Shown here in pieces: positions 28,025 through 35,823 of a DNA stretch of 40,867 bases. Source of the DNA: Pseudomonadota bacterium. Lineage in GTDB: Bacteria; Pseudomonadota; Alphaproteobacteria; Rhizobiales; Xanthobacteraceae. Under the pieces are notes generated by a model that saw only the letters and a list, made by a program, of their open reading frames with translations, had not been told where the DNA came from and ran no database searches. The stretch's first letter is position 1. Each line of letters begins with the position of its first letter. The translations under genes were made by a program, and so were the position numbers. Where the stretch lies: the NCBI GenBank assembly GCA_023386635.1, contig JAEWJH010000099.1, forward strand, positions 1-40,867, in the 5' to 3' direction.

Positions 28025-29440
28025 TTAGTGCCAGTCGCGCACGTCGACGAAGTGGCCGGCGATCGCCGCCGCTGCCGCCATCGCAGGCGAGACGAGATGC
28101 GTGCGGCCCTTGAAGCCCTGACGGCCTTCGAAGTTGCGGTTCGAGGTCGACGCGCAACGCTCGCCCGGCGCGAGCTTGTCCGGGTTCATGGCGAGGCACA
28201 TGGAGCAGCCCGGCTCGCGCCAGTCGAAGCCCGCGGCCTTGAAGATCTTGTCGAGGCCTTCGGCTTCCGCCTGCTCCTTCACCAGACCGGAACCCGGCAC
28301 GATCATCGCGTTGACGTTGGCATTCACCGTCTTGCCGGCGGCGATGCGCGCGACCTCACGCAGGTCTTCGATGCGGCCATTGGTGCAGGAGCCGATGAAT
28401 ACGCGGTCGAGCTTGATGTCGGTCACCTTGGTGCCGGCGGTCAGGCCGATATATTCGAGCGCGCGCTTCTTCGATGCACGCTTGGTCTCGTCGGCGATCT
28501 GATCCGGGTCGGGCACCGTTCCGGTCACGGACACGACGTCTTCCGGGCTCGTGCCCCAGGTGACGATCGGCGGCAGGCGCGCGGCATCAAGGCGGATTTC
28601 GTGATCGAAATGCGCGCCGTCCTCGGTGTGCAGCGTGTCCCAGTAGCGCACCGCCGCATCCCAGTCCGCGCCCTTCGGCGACTTCGGCCGGCCCTTGAGA
28701 TACTCGTAGGCCTTTTCGTCCGGCTGGATGAAGCCTGCCTTGGCGCCGCCCTCGACCGACATGTTGCAGACGGTCATGCGGCCTTCCATCGACAGCGCGC
28801 GGATGGCATCGCCGGCGTATTCGAGCGCATAGCCAGTGCCACCGGCGGTGCCGATTTCGCCGATGATGGCGAGGATGATGTCCTTCGCGGTCACGCCCGC
28901 CGGCAACTGGCCGTCGACGATCGCGCGCATGTTCTTGGCTTTCTTCTGGATCAGCGTCTGGGTGGCGAGCACATGCTCGACCTCCGAGGTGCCGATGCCC
29001 ATGGCCAGCGCGCCGAACGCGCCATGCGTCGCGGTGTGGCTGTCGCCGCAGACGACGGTGGTGCCGGGCAAAGTGAAGCCCTGCTCGGGGCCGACGATGT
29101 GGACGATGCCCTGCCGCTTGTCGAACTCGTTGTAATATTCGAGGCCGAAATATTTGGCGTTATCGGCGAGGAACGCGATCTGCTGCTCGCTCTCCGGATC
29201 GGGATTCTTCAGGCGGCGGTCGGTGGTCGGCACGTTGTGATCGACGACCAGCAGCGTCTTGTCCGGCGCATGCACCTTGCGGCCTGCGGTGCGCAGACCT
29301 TCAAAGGCCTGCGGCGAGGTGACCTCGTGAACGATATGGCGGTCGATATACAGCAGGCACGTGCCGTCGGGCTGTTCGTCGACGACGTGGTCGTCCCACA
29401 GCTTGTCGTACAGGGTGCGCGGTTTGGAAGTGGCGTTCAT
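28025..29440 (-). CDS. leuC: 3-isopropylmalate dehydratase large subunit
   Basis: Aconitase-family [4Fe-4S] enzyme that works with LeuD in leucine biosynthesis. It has 471 residues. The cluster ligands are Cys352 (IGSCTNGR), Cys412 and Cys415 (GCSMCLAMN). Other motifs are HNVPTTDR, VCGDSHTATHGAFGALA and GIGTSEVEHVLATQ. It starts MNATSKPRTLYDKLWDDHVV. It has a predicted promoter at 29621-29649 and a leader of about 170 bases that contains a possible leader peptide. It lies after rplS on the same strand, behind a terminator. Confidence 0.98.
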   Translation of the reverse strand: MNATSKPRTLYDKLWDDHVVDEQPDGTCLLYIDRHIVHEVTSPQAFEGLRTAGRKVHAPDKTLLVVDHNVPTTDRRLKNPDPESEQQIAFLADNAKYFGLEYYNEFDKRQGIVHIVGPEQGFTLPGTTVVCGDSHTATHGAFGALAMGIGTSEVEHVLATQTLIQKKAKNMRAIVDGQLPAGVTAKDIILAIIGEIGTAGGTGYALEYAGDAIRALSMEGRMTVCNMSVEGGAKAGFIQPDEKAYEYLKGRPKSPKGADWDAAVRYWDTLHTEDGAHFDHEIRLDAARLPPIVTWGTSPEDVVSVTGTVPDPDQIADETKRASKKRALEYIGLTAGTKVTDIKLDRVFIGSCTNGRIEDLREVARIAAGKTVNANVNAMIVPGSGLVKEQAEAEGLDKIFKAAGFDWREPGCSMCLAMNPDKLAPGERCASTSNRNFEGRQGFKGRTHLVSPAMAAAAAIAGHFVDVRDWH

Positions 29441-29516
29441 GATGGCGCTCGCAGCGAAAGATGACAGTCAGCGGATGAAAAGAGGAATGGATCGCGGCCG
29501 CCGTGCGGCGTGGCGA

Positions 29517-29609
29517 TCAAAGCCCGATCTGCACGGCGGTCAGACGGCCGAAGAACCGGCCGGGGAGCCGCGTGTGGTCGGCAAGGATGATGCGCGACAG
29601 GATCAACAT
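29517..29609 (-). CDS. Possible 30-residue Leu/Ile-rich leader peptide of leuC
   Basis: Minus-strand ATG (29607-29609) opens a 30-codon frame ending in TGA at 29517-29519. The first nine residues are MLILSRIIL; in all it has 6 Leu, 4 Ile and 1 Val. The ATG lies only about 11 bases past the predicted -10, so translation would be nearly leaderless, with no Shine-Dalgarno. GC-rich self-complementary stretches follow (GGCCGGTTCTTCGGCC, then GCCGC/GCGGC near 29490), but no clear terminator. This could be branched-chain-amino-acid attenuation or chance. Confidence 0.3.
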   Translation of the reverse strand: MLILSRIILADHTRLPGRFFGRLTAVQIGL

Positions 29610-29620
29610 CGTAGAACCAT

Positions 29621-29649
29621 TCTATAGCGAAAGCGTCCGGCTGCCACAA
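29621..29649 (-). promoter_or_regulatory. Predicted sigma70-type promoter of leuC
   Basis: On the minus strand, TTGTGG (complement of 29644-29649), a 17-base spacer and TATAGA (complement of 29621-29626). The transcript would start near 29613, leaving about 170 bases before the leuC ATG. The remaining sequence of the 29441-29758 gap holds this leader and the rplS terminator. Confidence 0.55.
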
Positions 29650-29713
29650 CGAAGGGCAGCGCAGACGAGGGGCGCACAAGACCGCAGGGCCGGTTGCATG
29701 CTCCAGACAGCAT

Positions 29714-29737
29714 AAAGGGGCCTTGCGGCCCCTTTTT
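29714..29737 (-). terminator. Intrinsic terminator of rplS
   Basis: AAAGGGGCC (29714-29722) and GGCCCCTTT (29727-29735) form a 9-bp stem with loop TTGC, 22 bases beyond the rplS stop. The minus-strand T-run is only three residues; the plus strand has five. Confidence 0.7.
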
Positions 29738-29758
29738 GTCGCTTCGCCACTGAGGCGT

Positions 29759-30247
29759 TTATTTCTTGGCGGCTTCCTTCTTCGGAGCCTTTGGAGCCTT
29801 TTCCTTTTTCACGGGAGCGGCGACCTCGCCTTCGACCTTCGCCTTGCCCTCGTGTGCGGCCTTCGCCGCCTGGGCGTCCTCGGCCGCGAAGCCCTCGCGC
29901 TCGGCGATACGCGCCGACTTGCCGCGCAGGCCGCGCAGATAATACAGCTTGGCGCGACGCACCTTGCCGTGACGCACCACCTTGATGGTGTCGATGATCG
30001 GCGAATACAGCGGGAACACGCGCTCCACGCCTTCGCCGTAGGAAATCTTGCGGACCGTGAAGGTCTCGTTGATGCCGCCGCCGGAGCGGCCGATGCACAC
30101 GCCTTCATAGGCCTGAATACGGGTGCGCTCGCCTTCCTTGACGCGCACATTGACGAGCACGGTGTCGCCCGGGGCGAACTGCGGCACAGTCTTGCCGGCG
30201 GACAGCTTCGCCAGCTGCTCCTGCTCGAGTTCCTTGATGAGGTTCAT
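29759..30247 (-). CDS. rplS: 50S ribosomal protein L19
   Basis: Large-subunit protein near the 30S-50S interface. It has 162 residues from ATG 30247 (MNLIKELEQEQLAKLS). The conserved core runs through FAPGDTVLVNVRVKEGERTRIQ, GINETFTVRKISYGEGVERVFP and KVRRAKLYYLRGLRGKSARI. Beyond about residue 120 there is an Ala/Lys/Glu-rich tail ending KKEAAKK, as in other alphaproteobacteria. A longer frame to 30325 has no L19 similarity. It is last in the ffh-rpsP-rimM-trmD-rplS cluster, before a terminator. Confidence 0.97.
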   Translation of the reverse strand: MNLIKELEQEQLAKLSAGKTVPQFAPGDTVLVNVRVKEGERTRIQAYEGVCIGRSGGGINETFTVRKISYGEGVERVFPLYSPIIDTIKVVRHGKVRRAKLYYLRGLRGKSARIAEREGFAAEDAQAAKAAHEGKAKVEGEVAAPVKKEKAPKAPKKEAAKK

Positions 30248-30338
30248 GGCAATTCTCCGTCGGCGGCGCCATTGATCGGCGCGCGGGCCTCTCTGTAATT
30301 CCGGGTTGGCGGGCCTATACGCCATCCCGGGGGGTTTG

Positions 30339-31049
30339 TCACGTTTTCGGCGGCATTTTTGTCGGCGCCGGGCGGGCGGCCCAGAGGTCCGGCCGACGGG
30401 CCTCTGTCAGCCGTTCCGCCTCGGTTTTGCGCCACTGCGCGATCTTTTTGTGGTCGCCGGAGGTGAGGACGGCCGGAATGGGCCGGCCCTCGAACTCCGC
30501 CGGACGGGTGTATTGCGGATACTCCAGCAGCCCCCCGGAAAAGCTCTCCTCGGCGGCGGAATCCTGCTTGCCCATGACGCCCGGCAGCAGCCGGACGCAG
30601 GCGTCGAGCAGGGTCAGCGCGGCGATCTCGCCGCCCGAGAGGACGTAGTCGCCGATTGATACTTCCTCGAGGCCGCGCGCCTCGATGACCCGCTGGTCGA
30701 TCCCCTCGAACCGGCCGCACAGGACGACGACGCCGGGCCCGGCGGCCAGCTGAAGGACGCGGGACTGCCGCAGCGGCGTGCCGCGCGGGGTCATGACGAG
30801 GCGCGGCCGGCCGTCGTCCGGCACGGCGTCGAGCGCGCGGGCGACGATGTCGGCCTTCATCACCATGCCGGGGCCGCCGCCGGCCGGCGTGTCGTCGACG
30901 GTGCGGTGGCGGTCGGTCGCATGCGCGCGGATATCCTGCGCGTCGAGCGACCACACATTGCCGAGCGCCTTACCGGCGAGGCTGATGCCGAGCGGGCCCG
31001 GAAACATCTCGGGGAACAGGGTGAGGACGGTGGCGCGCCAGAGACTCAT
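30339..31049 (-). CDS. trmD: tRNA (guanine-N1)-methyltransferase
   Basis: Adds m1G37 to tRNAs reading CNN codons, preventing frameshifting. It has 236 residues. It starts MSLWRATVLTLFPEMFPGPLG and contains DDTPAGGGPGMVMK, VLCGRFEGIDQRVIE and GDYVLSGGEIAALTL, the trefoil-knot SAM-binding region of the SPOUT family. It lies 9 bases after rimM and upstream of rplS, the usual order. Confidence 0.97.
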   Translation of the reverse strand: MSLWRATVLTLFPEMFPGPLGISLAGKALGNVWSLDAQDIRAHATDRHRTVDDTPAGGGPGMVMKADIVARALDAVPDDGRPRLVMTPRGTPLRQSRVLQLAAGPGVVVLCGRFEGIDQRVIEARGLEEVSIGDYVLSGGEIAALTLLDACVRLLPGVMGKQDSAAEESFSGGLLEYPQYTRPAEFEGRPIPAVLTSGDHKKIAQWRKTEAERLTEARRPDLWAARPAPTKMPPKT

Positions 31050-31058
31050 GGGTTGGTC

Positions 31059-31595
31059 TTAAGCGTCCGTGTCCGTGTCGTCGTCTGGATCTTTGCTGTC
31101 GTCGAGCAGCGGCGGATCGACGGTGATGCTGCGCGCGGCGAAATCGATCGCCGGTACCACGGTGCGCGTGAACGGCACCAGCAGCGCGTCGCCCGTCGCG
31201 GGGCGGATCTCGATCATGTCGCCGGCGCCGAAATTATAGATCGCGCTGACGGCGCCGAGCGCCGTGCCGTCCGATGTGGCAGCCGCAAGCCCGATCAGGT
31301 CGGCGTGATAGAATTCGTCGTCGGACGGCGGCGGGAGCTTGTCGCGCGCCACATAGAGTTCGACATTGCGCAGCGCCTGCGCGGCATCGCGGTCGTCGAC
31401 GCCGGCGACACGGACGATGAAGTGATCCTTCGCCGCGCGGACATGCGCGATCTCGAAGGTGCGCGCGCCGTCCTTGGTCGACAGCGGACCGTAGCGCGAG
31501 AAGTCGGCGGGCTGCTGCGTGAAGGAGCGCAGCGTGATCTCGCCGCGCACCCCATGGGCCGCACCGAACTGCGCGACGCAGATGACCGGCCTCAT
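31059..31595 (-). CDS. rimM: Ribosome maturation factor RimM
   Basis: 16S rRNA processing factor that binds S19 in the 30S head. It has 178 residues: N-terminal RimM domain (VICVAQFGAAHGVRGEITLRSFT) and C-terminal PRC-barrel (DEFYHADLIGLAA, YNFGAGDMIEI, TRTVVPAIDFAARSITVDPP). It ends in an acidic Asp-rich tail. The 150-base gap to rpsP is occupied by a family A repeat, so the two are still probably one operon. Confidence 0.95.
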   Translation of the reverse strand: MRPVICVAQFGAAHGVRGEITLRSFTQQPADFSRYGPLSTKDGARTFEIAHVRAAKDHFIVRVAGVDDRDAAQALRNVELYVARDKLPPPSDDEFYHADLIGLAAATSDGTALGAVSAIYNFGAGDMIEIRPATGDALLVPFTRTVVPAIDFAARSITVDPPLLDDSKDPDDDTDTDA

Positions 31596-31663
31596 GGCGA
31601 GGAGCGCTGCATAACAGCGCGTCTCGAACCATGAGGGCGTATCGTCATTGGCGTTGCCTGACT

Positions 31664-31723
31664 TGAGCAGGACGCCTCGCCCTTCGAGACGGCTGGCTTC
31701 GCCAGCCTCCCCGGGACGAGGCT
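31664..31723. repeat. Dispersed repeat, family A, single unit
   Basis: GCCTCGCCCTTCGAGACG, an inner hairpin GGCTGGC-TTC-GCCAGCC (31691-31707), then CTCCCCGGGACGAGGC. The outer sequence matches the units at 7430-7522 and 33733-33841; the inner hairpin differs. It lies between rpsP and rimM, inside the probable operon. Confidence 0.7.
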
Positions 31724-31745
31724 ATCGCAAACGGCGCGTCGCGGA

Positions 31746-32114
31746 TCAGCTCGCGGCCGGGGCCGGCGCGGCGGCCGGAGCGGGAGCCTTGGCGGCTTCT
31801 TCGGCGCGCGCCTTGCGCTCCTTGCGCGGCACGGCCTTCTCCGGGTTGTTGCGCTTCTCGCGCTTGCGCACGCCGGCGGCGTCGAGGAAGCGGAGCACGC
31901 GGTCGGACGGCTGCGCGCCCTTGTCGAGCCAGGCCTTGACCTTGTCCATGTCGAGCTTGAGGCGCTCCGGCTTGTCCTTCGCCATCAGCGGATTGAAGTA
32001 GCCGAGACGCTCGATGAAGCGGCCGTCGCGCGGCGAACGCTTGTCGGCGACGACGATGTGATAGACCGGGCGCTTCTTGGTGCCGGCGCGAGCCATGCGG
32101 ATCATGAGGGACAT
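31746..32114 (-). CDS. rpsP: 30S ribosomal protein S16
   Basis: Small-subunit assembly protein. It has 122 residues, longer than the 80-90 typical in enterobacteria because of an Ala/Pro-rich tail (KAPAPAAAPAPAAS). The core MIRMARAGTKKRPVYHIVVADKRSPRDGRFIERLGYFNP is unmistakable. It lies 51 bases after ffh. Confidence 0.97.
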   Translation of the reverse strand: MSLMIRMARAGTKKRPVYHIVVADKRSPRDGRFIERLGYFNPLMAKDKPERLKLDMDKVKAWLDKGAQPSDRVLRFLDAAGVRKREKRNNPEKAVPRKERKARAEEAAKAPAPAAAPAPAAS

Positions 32115-32165
32115 TTGAATTTCCTTTCGTGAGGTCGTTGTGTTCGTGTGAATGGAGCGTGTTCG

Positions 32166-33722
32166 TTATTTCTTCTTGCCGAGGCCGTGAAAGCCGCCGG
32201 GCAAACCGGGAAGTTTTCCGCCGCCGAGCCCTGGAAGATTGGGAAGTCCGGGTGCGCCGGGGAAATTCGGAGGCAGCGTCGGCGGCGCGTTCGGCATATC
32301 CATATTCGGATTCATGCCGCCGGCTTTCGCTTTCTTCGCCAGCTCCGCCATCTGATCGGGCGAGGGCATGGCGCCGCCACCCATGCCCATCATGTTGGCG
32401 AGACCGGCGAGCGGGCCGCGCTTGCCGCTGCCCATCATCTTCATCATGTCGGCCATGCCGCGATGCATCTTCAGCAGCTTGTTGATCTGCTCCGGCGACG
32501 TGCCTGAACCGGCGGCGATGCGCTTCTTGCGGCTGGCTTTGAGCAGGTCGGGATTGCGCCGTTCCTTCGGCGTCATGGAATCGATGATCGCGATCTGACG
32601 CGACAGCAGCTTGTCGTCGAGATTGGCGGCGGCCATCTGGGTCTTCATCTTGGCGACGCCGGGCATCATGCCCATCAGCCCGCCGAGACCGCCCATCTTC
32701 TGCATCTGCTGCAGTTGCTGCTTCAAATCGGCCAGATCGAACTGGCCCTTGCGCATCTTCTCGGCGACGCGCGCGGCCTGCTCGGCATCGATATGCGCGG
32801 CGGCCTTCTCGACCAGCGCGACGATGTCGCCCATGCCGAGGATGCGGTCGGCGATGCGCGAGGGATGGAATTCGTCGAGCGCATCCATCTTTTCGCCGGT
32901 GCCGATCAGCTTGATCGGCTTGCCGGTGACGAAGCGCATCGACAGCGCCGCGCCGCCGCGGCCGTCGCCGTCGACACGGGTGAGCACGATGCCGGTCAGT
33001 CCGACCTTGTCGTTGAAGGCGCGCGCGAGATTGACCGCGTCCTGACCGGTCAGCGCGTCGGCGACCAGCAGCACTTCGTGCGGATTGGCGGCGCGCTTCA
33101 CGTCGGCCGCTTCGTTCATCATCTCGTCGTCGAGCGTGGTGCGGCCGGCGGTGTCGAGCAGCACCACGTCATAGCCGCCGAGACGGCCGGCTTCGAGCGC
33201 GCGTGTCGCGATCTGCCGCGGCAACTGGCCTTCGACCACCGGCAGCGTCGCGACGCCGGTGTCGCGGCCGAGCACGGCAAGCTGCTCCATCGCCGCCGGA
33301 CGGCGCACGTCGAGCGACGCCATCAGCACTTTCTTCTTGAACCGCTCGGTCAGCCGCTTGGCGAGCTTGGCGGTGGTGGTGGTTTTACCGGAGCCCTGCA
33401 AACCGACCATCATGATCGCGACCGGCGGCGCGGCGTTGAAGTCGATCGCCTGACCCTCGGCGCCGAGCATGGCGACAAGTTCGTCATGGACGATCTTGAC
33501 GACCATCTGGCCGGGCGTGACCGACTTGAGCACTTCGACGCCGACGGCGCGCGCCTTCACGCGATTGCCGAACTCGCGCGCCACGTCGAGCGCCACGTCG
33601 GCCTCGAGCAGCGCGCGGCGCACTTCGCGCAGCGCCGCGTCGACGTCGGCTTCCGTCAGCGCACCGCGCCGGGTGAGCCGATCGAGAATGCCGCCAAGTT
33701 TTTCCGACAGACTGTCGAACAT
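32166..33722 (-). CDS. ffh: Signal recognition particle protein Ffh
   Basis: SRP GTPase that binds signal sequences on the ribosome and hands the complex to FtsY, also encoded in this window (38738-39673). It has 518 residues. The NG domain has the P loop GLQGSGKTTTTAK at 107-119, VLLDTAGRTTLDDE and VLTRVDGDGRGG. The M domain is Met-rich (LQQMQKMGGLGGLMGMMPG, HRGMADMMKMMGSG), and a long Gly/Pro/Leu-rich tail ends HGLGKKK. It heads the ribosomal cluster and is preceded by a repeat and a promoter at 33952-33980. Confidence 0.98.
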   Translation of the reverse strand: MFDSLSEKLGGILDRLTRRGALTEADVDAALREVRRALLEADVALDVAREFGNRVKARAVGVEVLKSVTPGQMVVKIVHDELVAMLGAEGQAIDFNAAPPVAIMMVGLQGSGKTTTTAKLAKRLTERFKKKVLMASLDVRRPAAMEQLAVLGRDTGVATLPVVEGQLPRQIATRALEAGRLGGYDVVLLDTAGRTTLDDEMMNEAADVKRAANPHEVLLVADALTGQDAVNLARAFNDKVGLTGIVLTRVDGDGRGGAALSMRFVTGKPIKLIGTGEKMDALDEFHPSRIADRILGMGDIVALVEKAAAHIDAEQAARVAEKMRKGQFDLADLKQQLQQMQKMGGLGGLMGMMPGVAKMKTQMAAANLDDKLLSRQIAIIDSMTPKERRNPDLLKASRKKRIAAGSGTSPEQINKLLKMHRGMADMMKMMGSGKRGPLAGLANMMGMGGGAMPSPDQMAELAKKAKAGGMNPNMDMPNAPPTLPPNFPGAPGLPNLPGLGGGKLPGLPGGFHGLGKKK

Positions 33723-33732
33723 TCCGTCATCG

Positions 33733-33841
33733 ACCTCGTCCTGAGGAGCGTGCGAAGCACGCGTCTCGAAGGGCGAGGTCGCCCTGGTTACCGCCTCATC
33801 CTTCGAGACGCCCGCCTGCGGCGGGCTCCTCAGGATGAGGC
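33733..33841. repeat. Dispersed repeat, family A, inverted pair in the ffh leader
   Basis: Left unit: CGTCCTGAGGA, inner hairpin GCGTGC-GAA-GCACGC (33748-33762), GTCTCGAAGG. Right unit, inverted: CCTTCGAGACG, inner hairpin CCCGCC-TGC-GGCGGG (33811-33825), CTCCTCAGGATGAGG. It starts 11 bases before the ffh ATG, so it lies within the 5' leader if the promoter at 33952-33980 is right, and would put a large fold next to the ribosome-binding site. No gene is present in 33723-34202. Confidence 0.8.
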
Positions 33842-33951
33842 TTCGTCAAACGCATTTCGCGCCCGAGGGCGCATCGCGCTGTCGGGCGGTTGCCTCCGGT
33901 CTCCAGGACCGGTCGGCGAAAATCAAAGTCGTTCTCTTGCGAGAGCGCGTC

Positions 33952-33980
33952 TTCCTAGGCGGATGGTCCGCGAGAGTCAA
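33952..33980 (-). promoter_or_regulatory. Predicted sigma70-type promoter of the ffh-rpsP-rimM-trmD-rplS operon
   Basis: On the minus strand, TTGACT (complement of 33975-33980), a 17-base spacer and TAGGAA (complement of 33952-33957). The transcript would begin near 33945 and carry a leader of about 220 bases that contains the family A repeat. Confidence 0.5.
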
Positions 33981-34089
33981 GCGCCGGTTGCCTTTGGCCG
34001 ATCTTAAGGTATTGAAAGAGCGGACGAAATTGACGAGACGACACATGCTCTGGGGGTCGCCGGGCCAGGCGCTGGAACTTTAACAGCGG

Positions 34090-34200
34090 TCACTCCGGGG
34101 CACGCGCCCCTCTGCGCGTGAACCCGGAATCAGCGTCATCCCAGCAGTCTTTCCTGTTCCGGATTCCGGGTCCGCCTGCGGCGTCCCCCGGAATGACAGG
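34090..34200. repeat. Dispersed palindromic repeat, GGATTCCGGG...CCCGGAATGAC type
   Basis: ATTCCGGG (34163-34170) pairs with CCCGGAAT (34187-34194) around a GCCTGCGGC loop. A second, less perfect stem CTCCGGGG...CCCGGAAT lies at 34093-34130. It ends right at the stop of the SIMPL gene. It fits the class of GGAATGAC palindromes frequent in Bradyrhizobium relatives and is related to the element at 26800-26935. Confidence 0.65.
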
Positions 34201-34202
34201 CG

Positions 34203-34916
34203 CTAATGCATCAGTTCATAGCCGATGGTGACGCTGATGCGCAGCGTTTCCTCTCCCGGCTGTACCGGCGGCGCGGCGCTGGCGCGCATCACCATCGCTT
34301 TCGGCTGGAACAGCGCCGGCGTGCCTTCTTCCTGAATGACGACGGCGCGGCCGAGCCCGACGCCTGCTGCCGTCGCGTAAATCTCCGCCTTGCGCCTGGC
34401 GTCGGCGACCGCTTCCTTGCGCGCCGCGTCGAGCGCCTTCGACGGATCGCTCACCGAGAACGAGACGCCGGAAATCTCGTTGGCGCCGGCGCTGATCATG
34501 CGGTCGAGCGCATCGGCGATCTTGTTGATGTCGCGCAGCTTGACGTTCACCTGATTGCTGGCCTGGAAGCCGATGATGCGCGCCTTGCCGGCCTTGTTCG
34601 GATCCTGCTGCGGATAGATCGACAGCCGCGTGGTCTGAATATCGCGCTCGGCGATGCCCGCCGCCTTGAGCGCGTCGATCACCGCCGTCATTTCCTTCGC
34701 GTTGGCGTCGCTCGCTTCCTTCGCGGTCTTGCCCTGCGTCGTCACGCCGCCGCGGATCATCGCGAGGTCGGGCGCCACCGAGACATTGGCTTCGCCGGTG
34801 ACGGTGATGACCTTATCGATCATCTGCGCCTGCGCGCGCGCAGCAGGTGCGGTCAGCGCGACTGCGGCAACAAGCGCGACGCTGCCGGCGAGAAGGCGAC
34901 GTGACATCAAACTCAT
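34203..34916 (-). CDS. SIMPL domain-containing (DUF541) secreted protein
   Basis: 237 residues with a signal peptide (LLAGSVALVAAVALTAPAARA). The SIMPL domain is recognised by KVITVTGEANVSVAPDLAMIRGGVTTQGKTAKEASDANAKEM, the Tyr/Pro segment RLSIYPQQDP, and the C-terminal ISVTIGYEL. Members form periplasmic oligomeric assemblies; a general function is not settled. It is 24 bases downstream of the interrupted GyrI-like gene on the same strand, so the two were probably an operon. Confidence 0.9.
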   Translation of the reverse strand: MSLMSRRLLAGSVALVAAVALTAPAARAQAQMIDKVITVTGEANVSVAPDLAMIRGGVTTQGKTAKEASDANAKEMTAVIDALKAAGIAERDIQTTRLSIYPQQDPNKAGKARIIGFQASNQVNVKLRDINKIADALDRMISAGANEISGVSFSVSDPSKALDAARKEAVADARRKAEIYATAAGVGLGRAVVIQEEGTPALFQPKAMVMRASAAPPVQPGEETLRISVTIGYELMH

Positions 34917-34940
34917 GGTTCTGTCCTTAGGTGTTCGGTC

Positions 34941-35597
34941 TTACGGCGTTTTGATCGGAACGTAGATATTGACCACGAGCTTGTCCTCGCTGGTCCGGGA
35001 AAGGTCGGTGTCATATTCCTCGATGAACATGTCCTTGGCATCGAGGCCCTTCTTGTCGAGGTCGTTGGTGATCGCCTCGTAGGTGGAATCGAGCGTGTCG
35101 TAGGAGCCGCGGTGCACATAGCGCAGCGCCTTGCCGCCCGGTGACTTGCCGACGGCGATGTTGCCTGTGGGCGCGTCCTTCGGTGCTTCGGCGACCGGCA
35201 ACGCGACCTGATAGTTGAAGCCGAGATCGTCGGTGTGGGTGTAGATCTACATCGACGCCCAATAATTAAAAAAAAAATGCTGGTCGAGCCAGCCATTGAG
35301 GTCCTTGAACTTCGCCGCCAGCGTTTCGAACGCGCTGTCCCAGTTGGCCTGACCGCTGATGGCGATGATGGTCTTCTCCGGCAGGGTCACGGTTTCGCCG
35401 AACGGGTCGCCGGCCTTCAGCGGCGCGGGAGCGCCGGGAGAGGGTGTGGCGGCCGGTGGTGCGGCAGGCGCGGGGGCTTGTGCGGGCGCGGGTAACTGCG
35501 CGGGGGCAGGCGCTGGTGATTGCGCGCCGGCCGGCGCGAACGGGGCGCTGCCGGTCAGCAGCGCGACTGCGGCAAGGGCCGCGACGATGCGGGACAT
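34941..35597 (-). pseudogene. GyrI-like domain secreted protein, interrupted by an in-frame TAG
   Basis: Upstream part: signal peptide (MSRIVAALAAVALLTGSAPFAPAGA), a Pro/Ala-rich linker and PEKTIIAISGQANWDSAFETLAAKFKDLNGWLDQ, the start of a GyrI-like effector-binding fold. In the same frame the stop TAG occurs at 35247-35249 after HFFFNYWASM, and beyond it the domain resumes without shift: IYTHTDDLGFNYQVALPVAEAPKD, then HRGSYDTLDSTYEAITNDL and KLVVNIYVPIKTP. Directly before the break lies a run of ten T (minus strand; 35268-35277). From memory, relatives have a GP-A-M-type segment of the same length there, so the replaced stretch could reflect two compensating indels plus a stop, or sequencing error. 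Start ATG 35597 follows GGAGAG. Confidence 0.75.
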
Positions 35598-35710
35598 CTG
35601 GCTCTCCATGACTAGCCGGATGAACGGCACGATCCGGGCGATTCGGCGGCAAAGATTCTGCCAGGAATGTTACCACGGCCCGCCGCAGGGCTGGCGGCTG
35701 GCCAATCGCT

Positions 35711-35741
35711 GGCGCCAACGGCCGGCGCCAACGGCTGGCGC
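35711..35741. repeat. 13-bp tandem repeat just upstream of the dapF -10
   Basis: GGCGCCAACGGCC (35711-35723), GGCGCCAACGGCT (35724-35736) and a partial third copy GGCGC (35737-35741). It occupies the -35 area of the putative dapF promoter. Copy number could vary by slippage. Confidence 0.6.
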
Positions 35742-35759
35742 TTTGCCCGCGTTTGCCCA

Positions 35760-35765
35760 TATAAA
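35760..35765 (+). promoter_or_regulatory. Putative -10 element of the dapF-mtaB transcript
   Basis: TATAAA, about 58 bases before the dapF ATG. With a 17-base spacer the -35 position would be GGCGCT, a poor match that overlaps the tandem repeat edge, so an activator may be needed or the assignment may be wrong. Confidence 0.3.
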
Positions 35766-35823
35766 CCGGCGACAGCGGCCGGGAGACACCGTGCCGCACC
35801 GTGATCCGGCATCAGGCCTTTCC

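Noticed and set aside
35268..35277. A10/T10 run as an intrinsic terminator tract
   Set aside because: No GC-rich stem precedes it on either strand, and it lies inside the GyrI-like coding frame.
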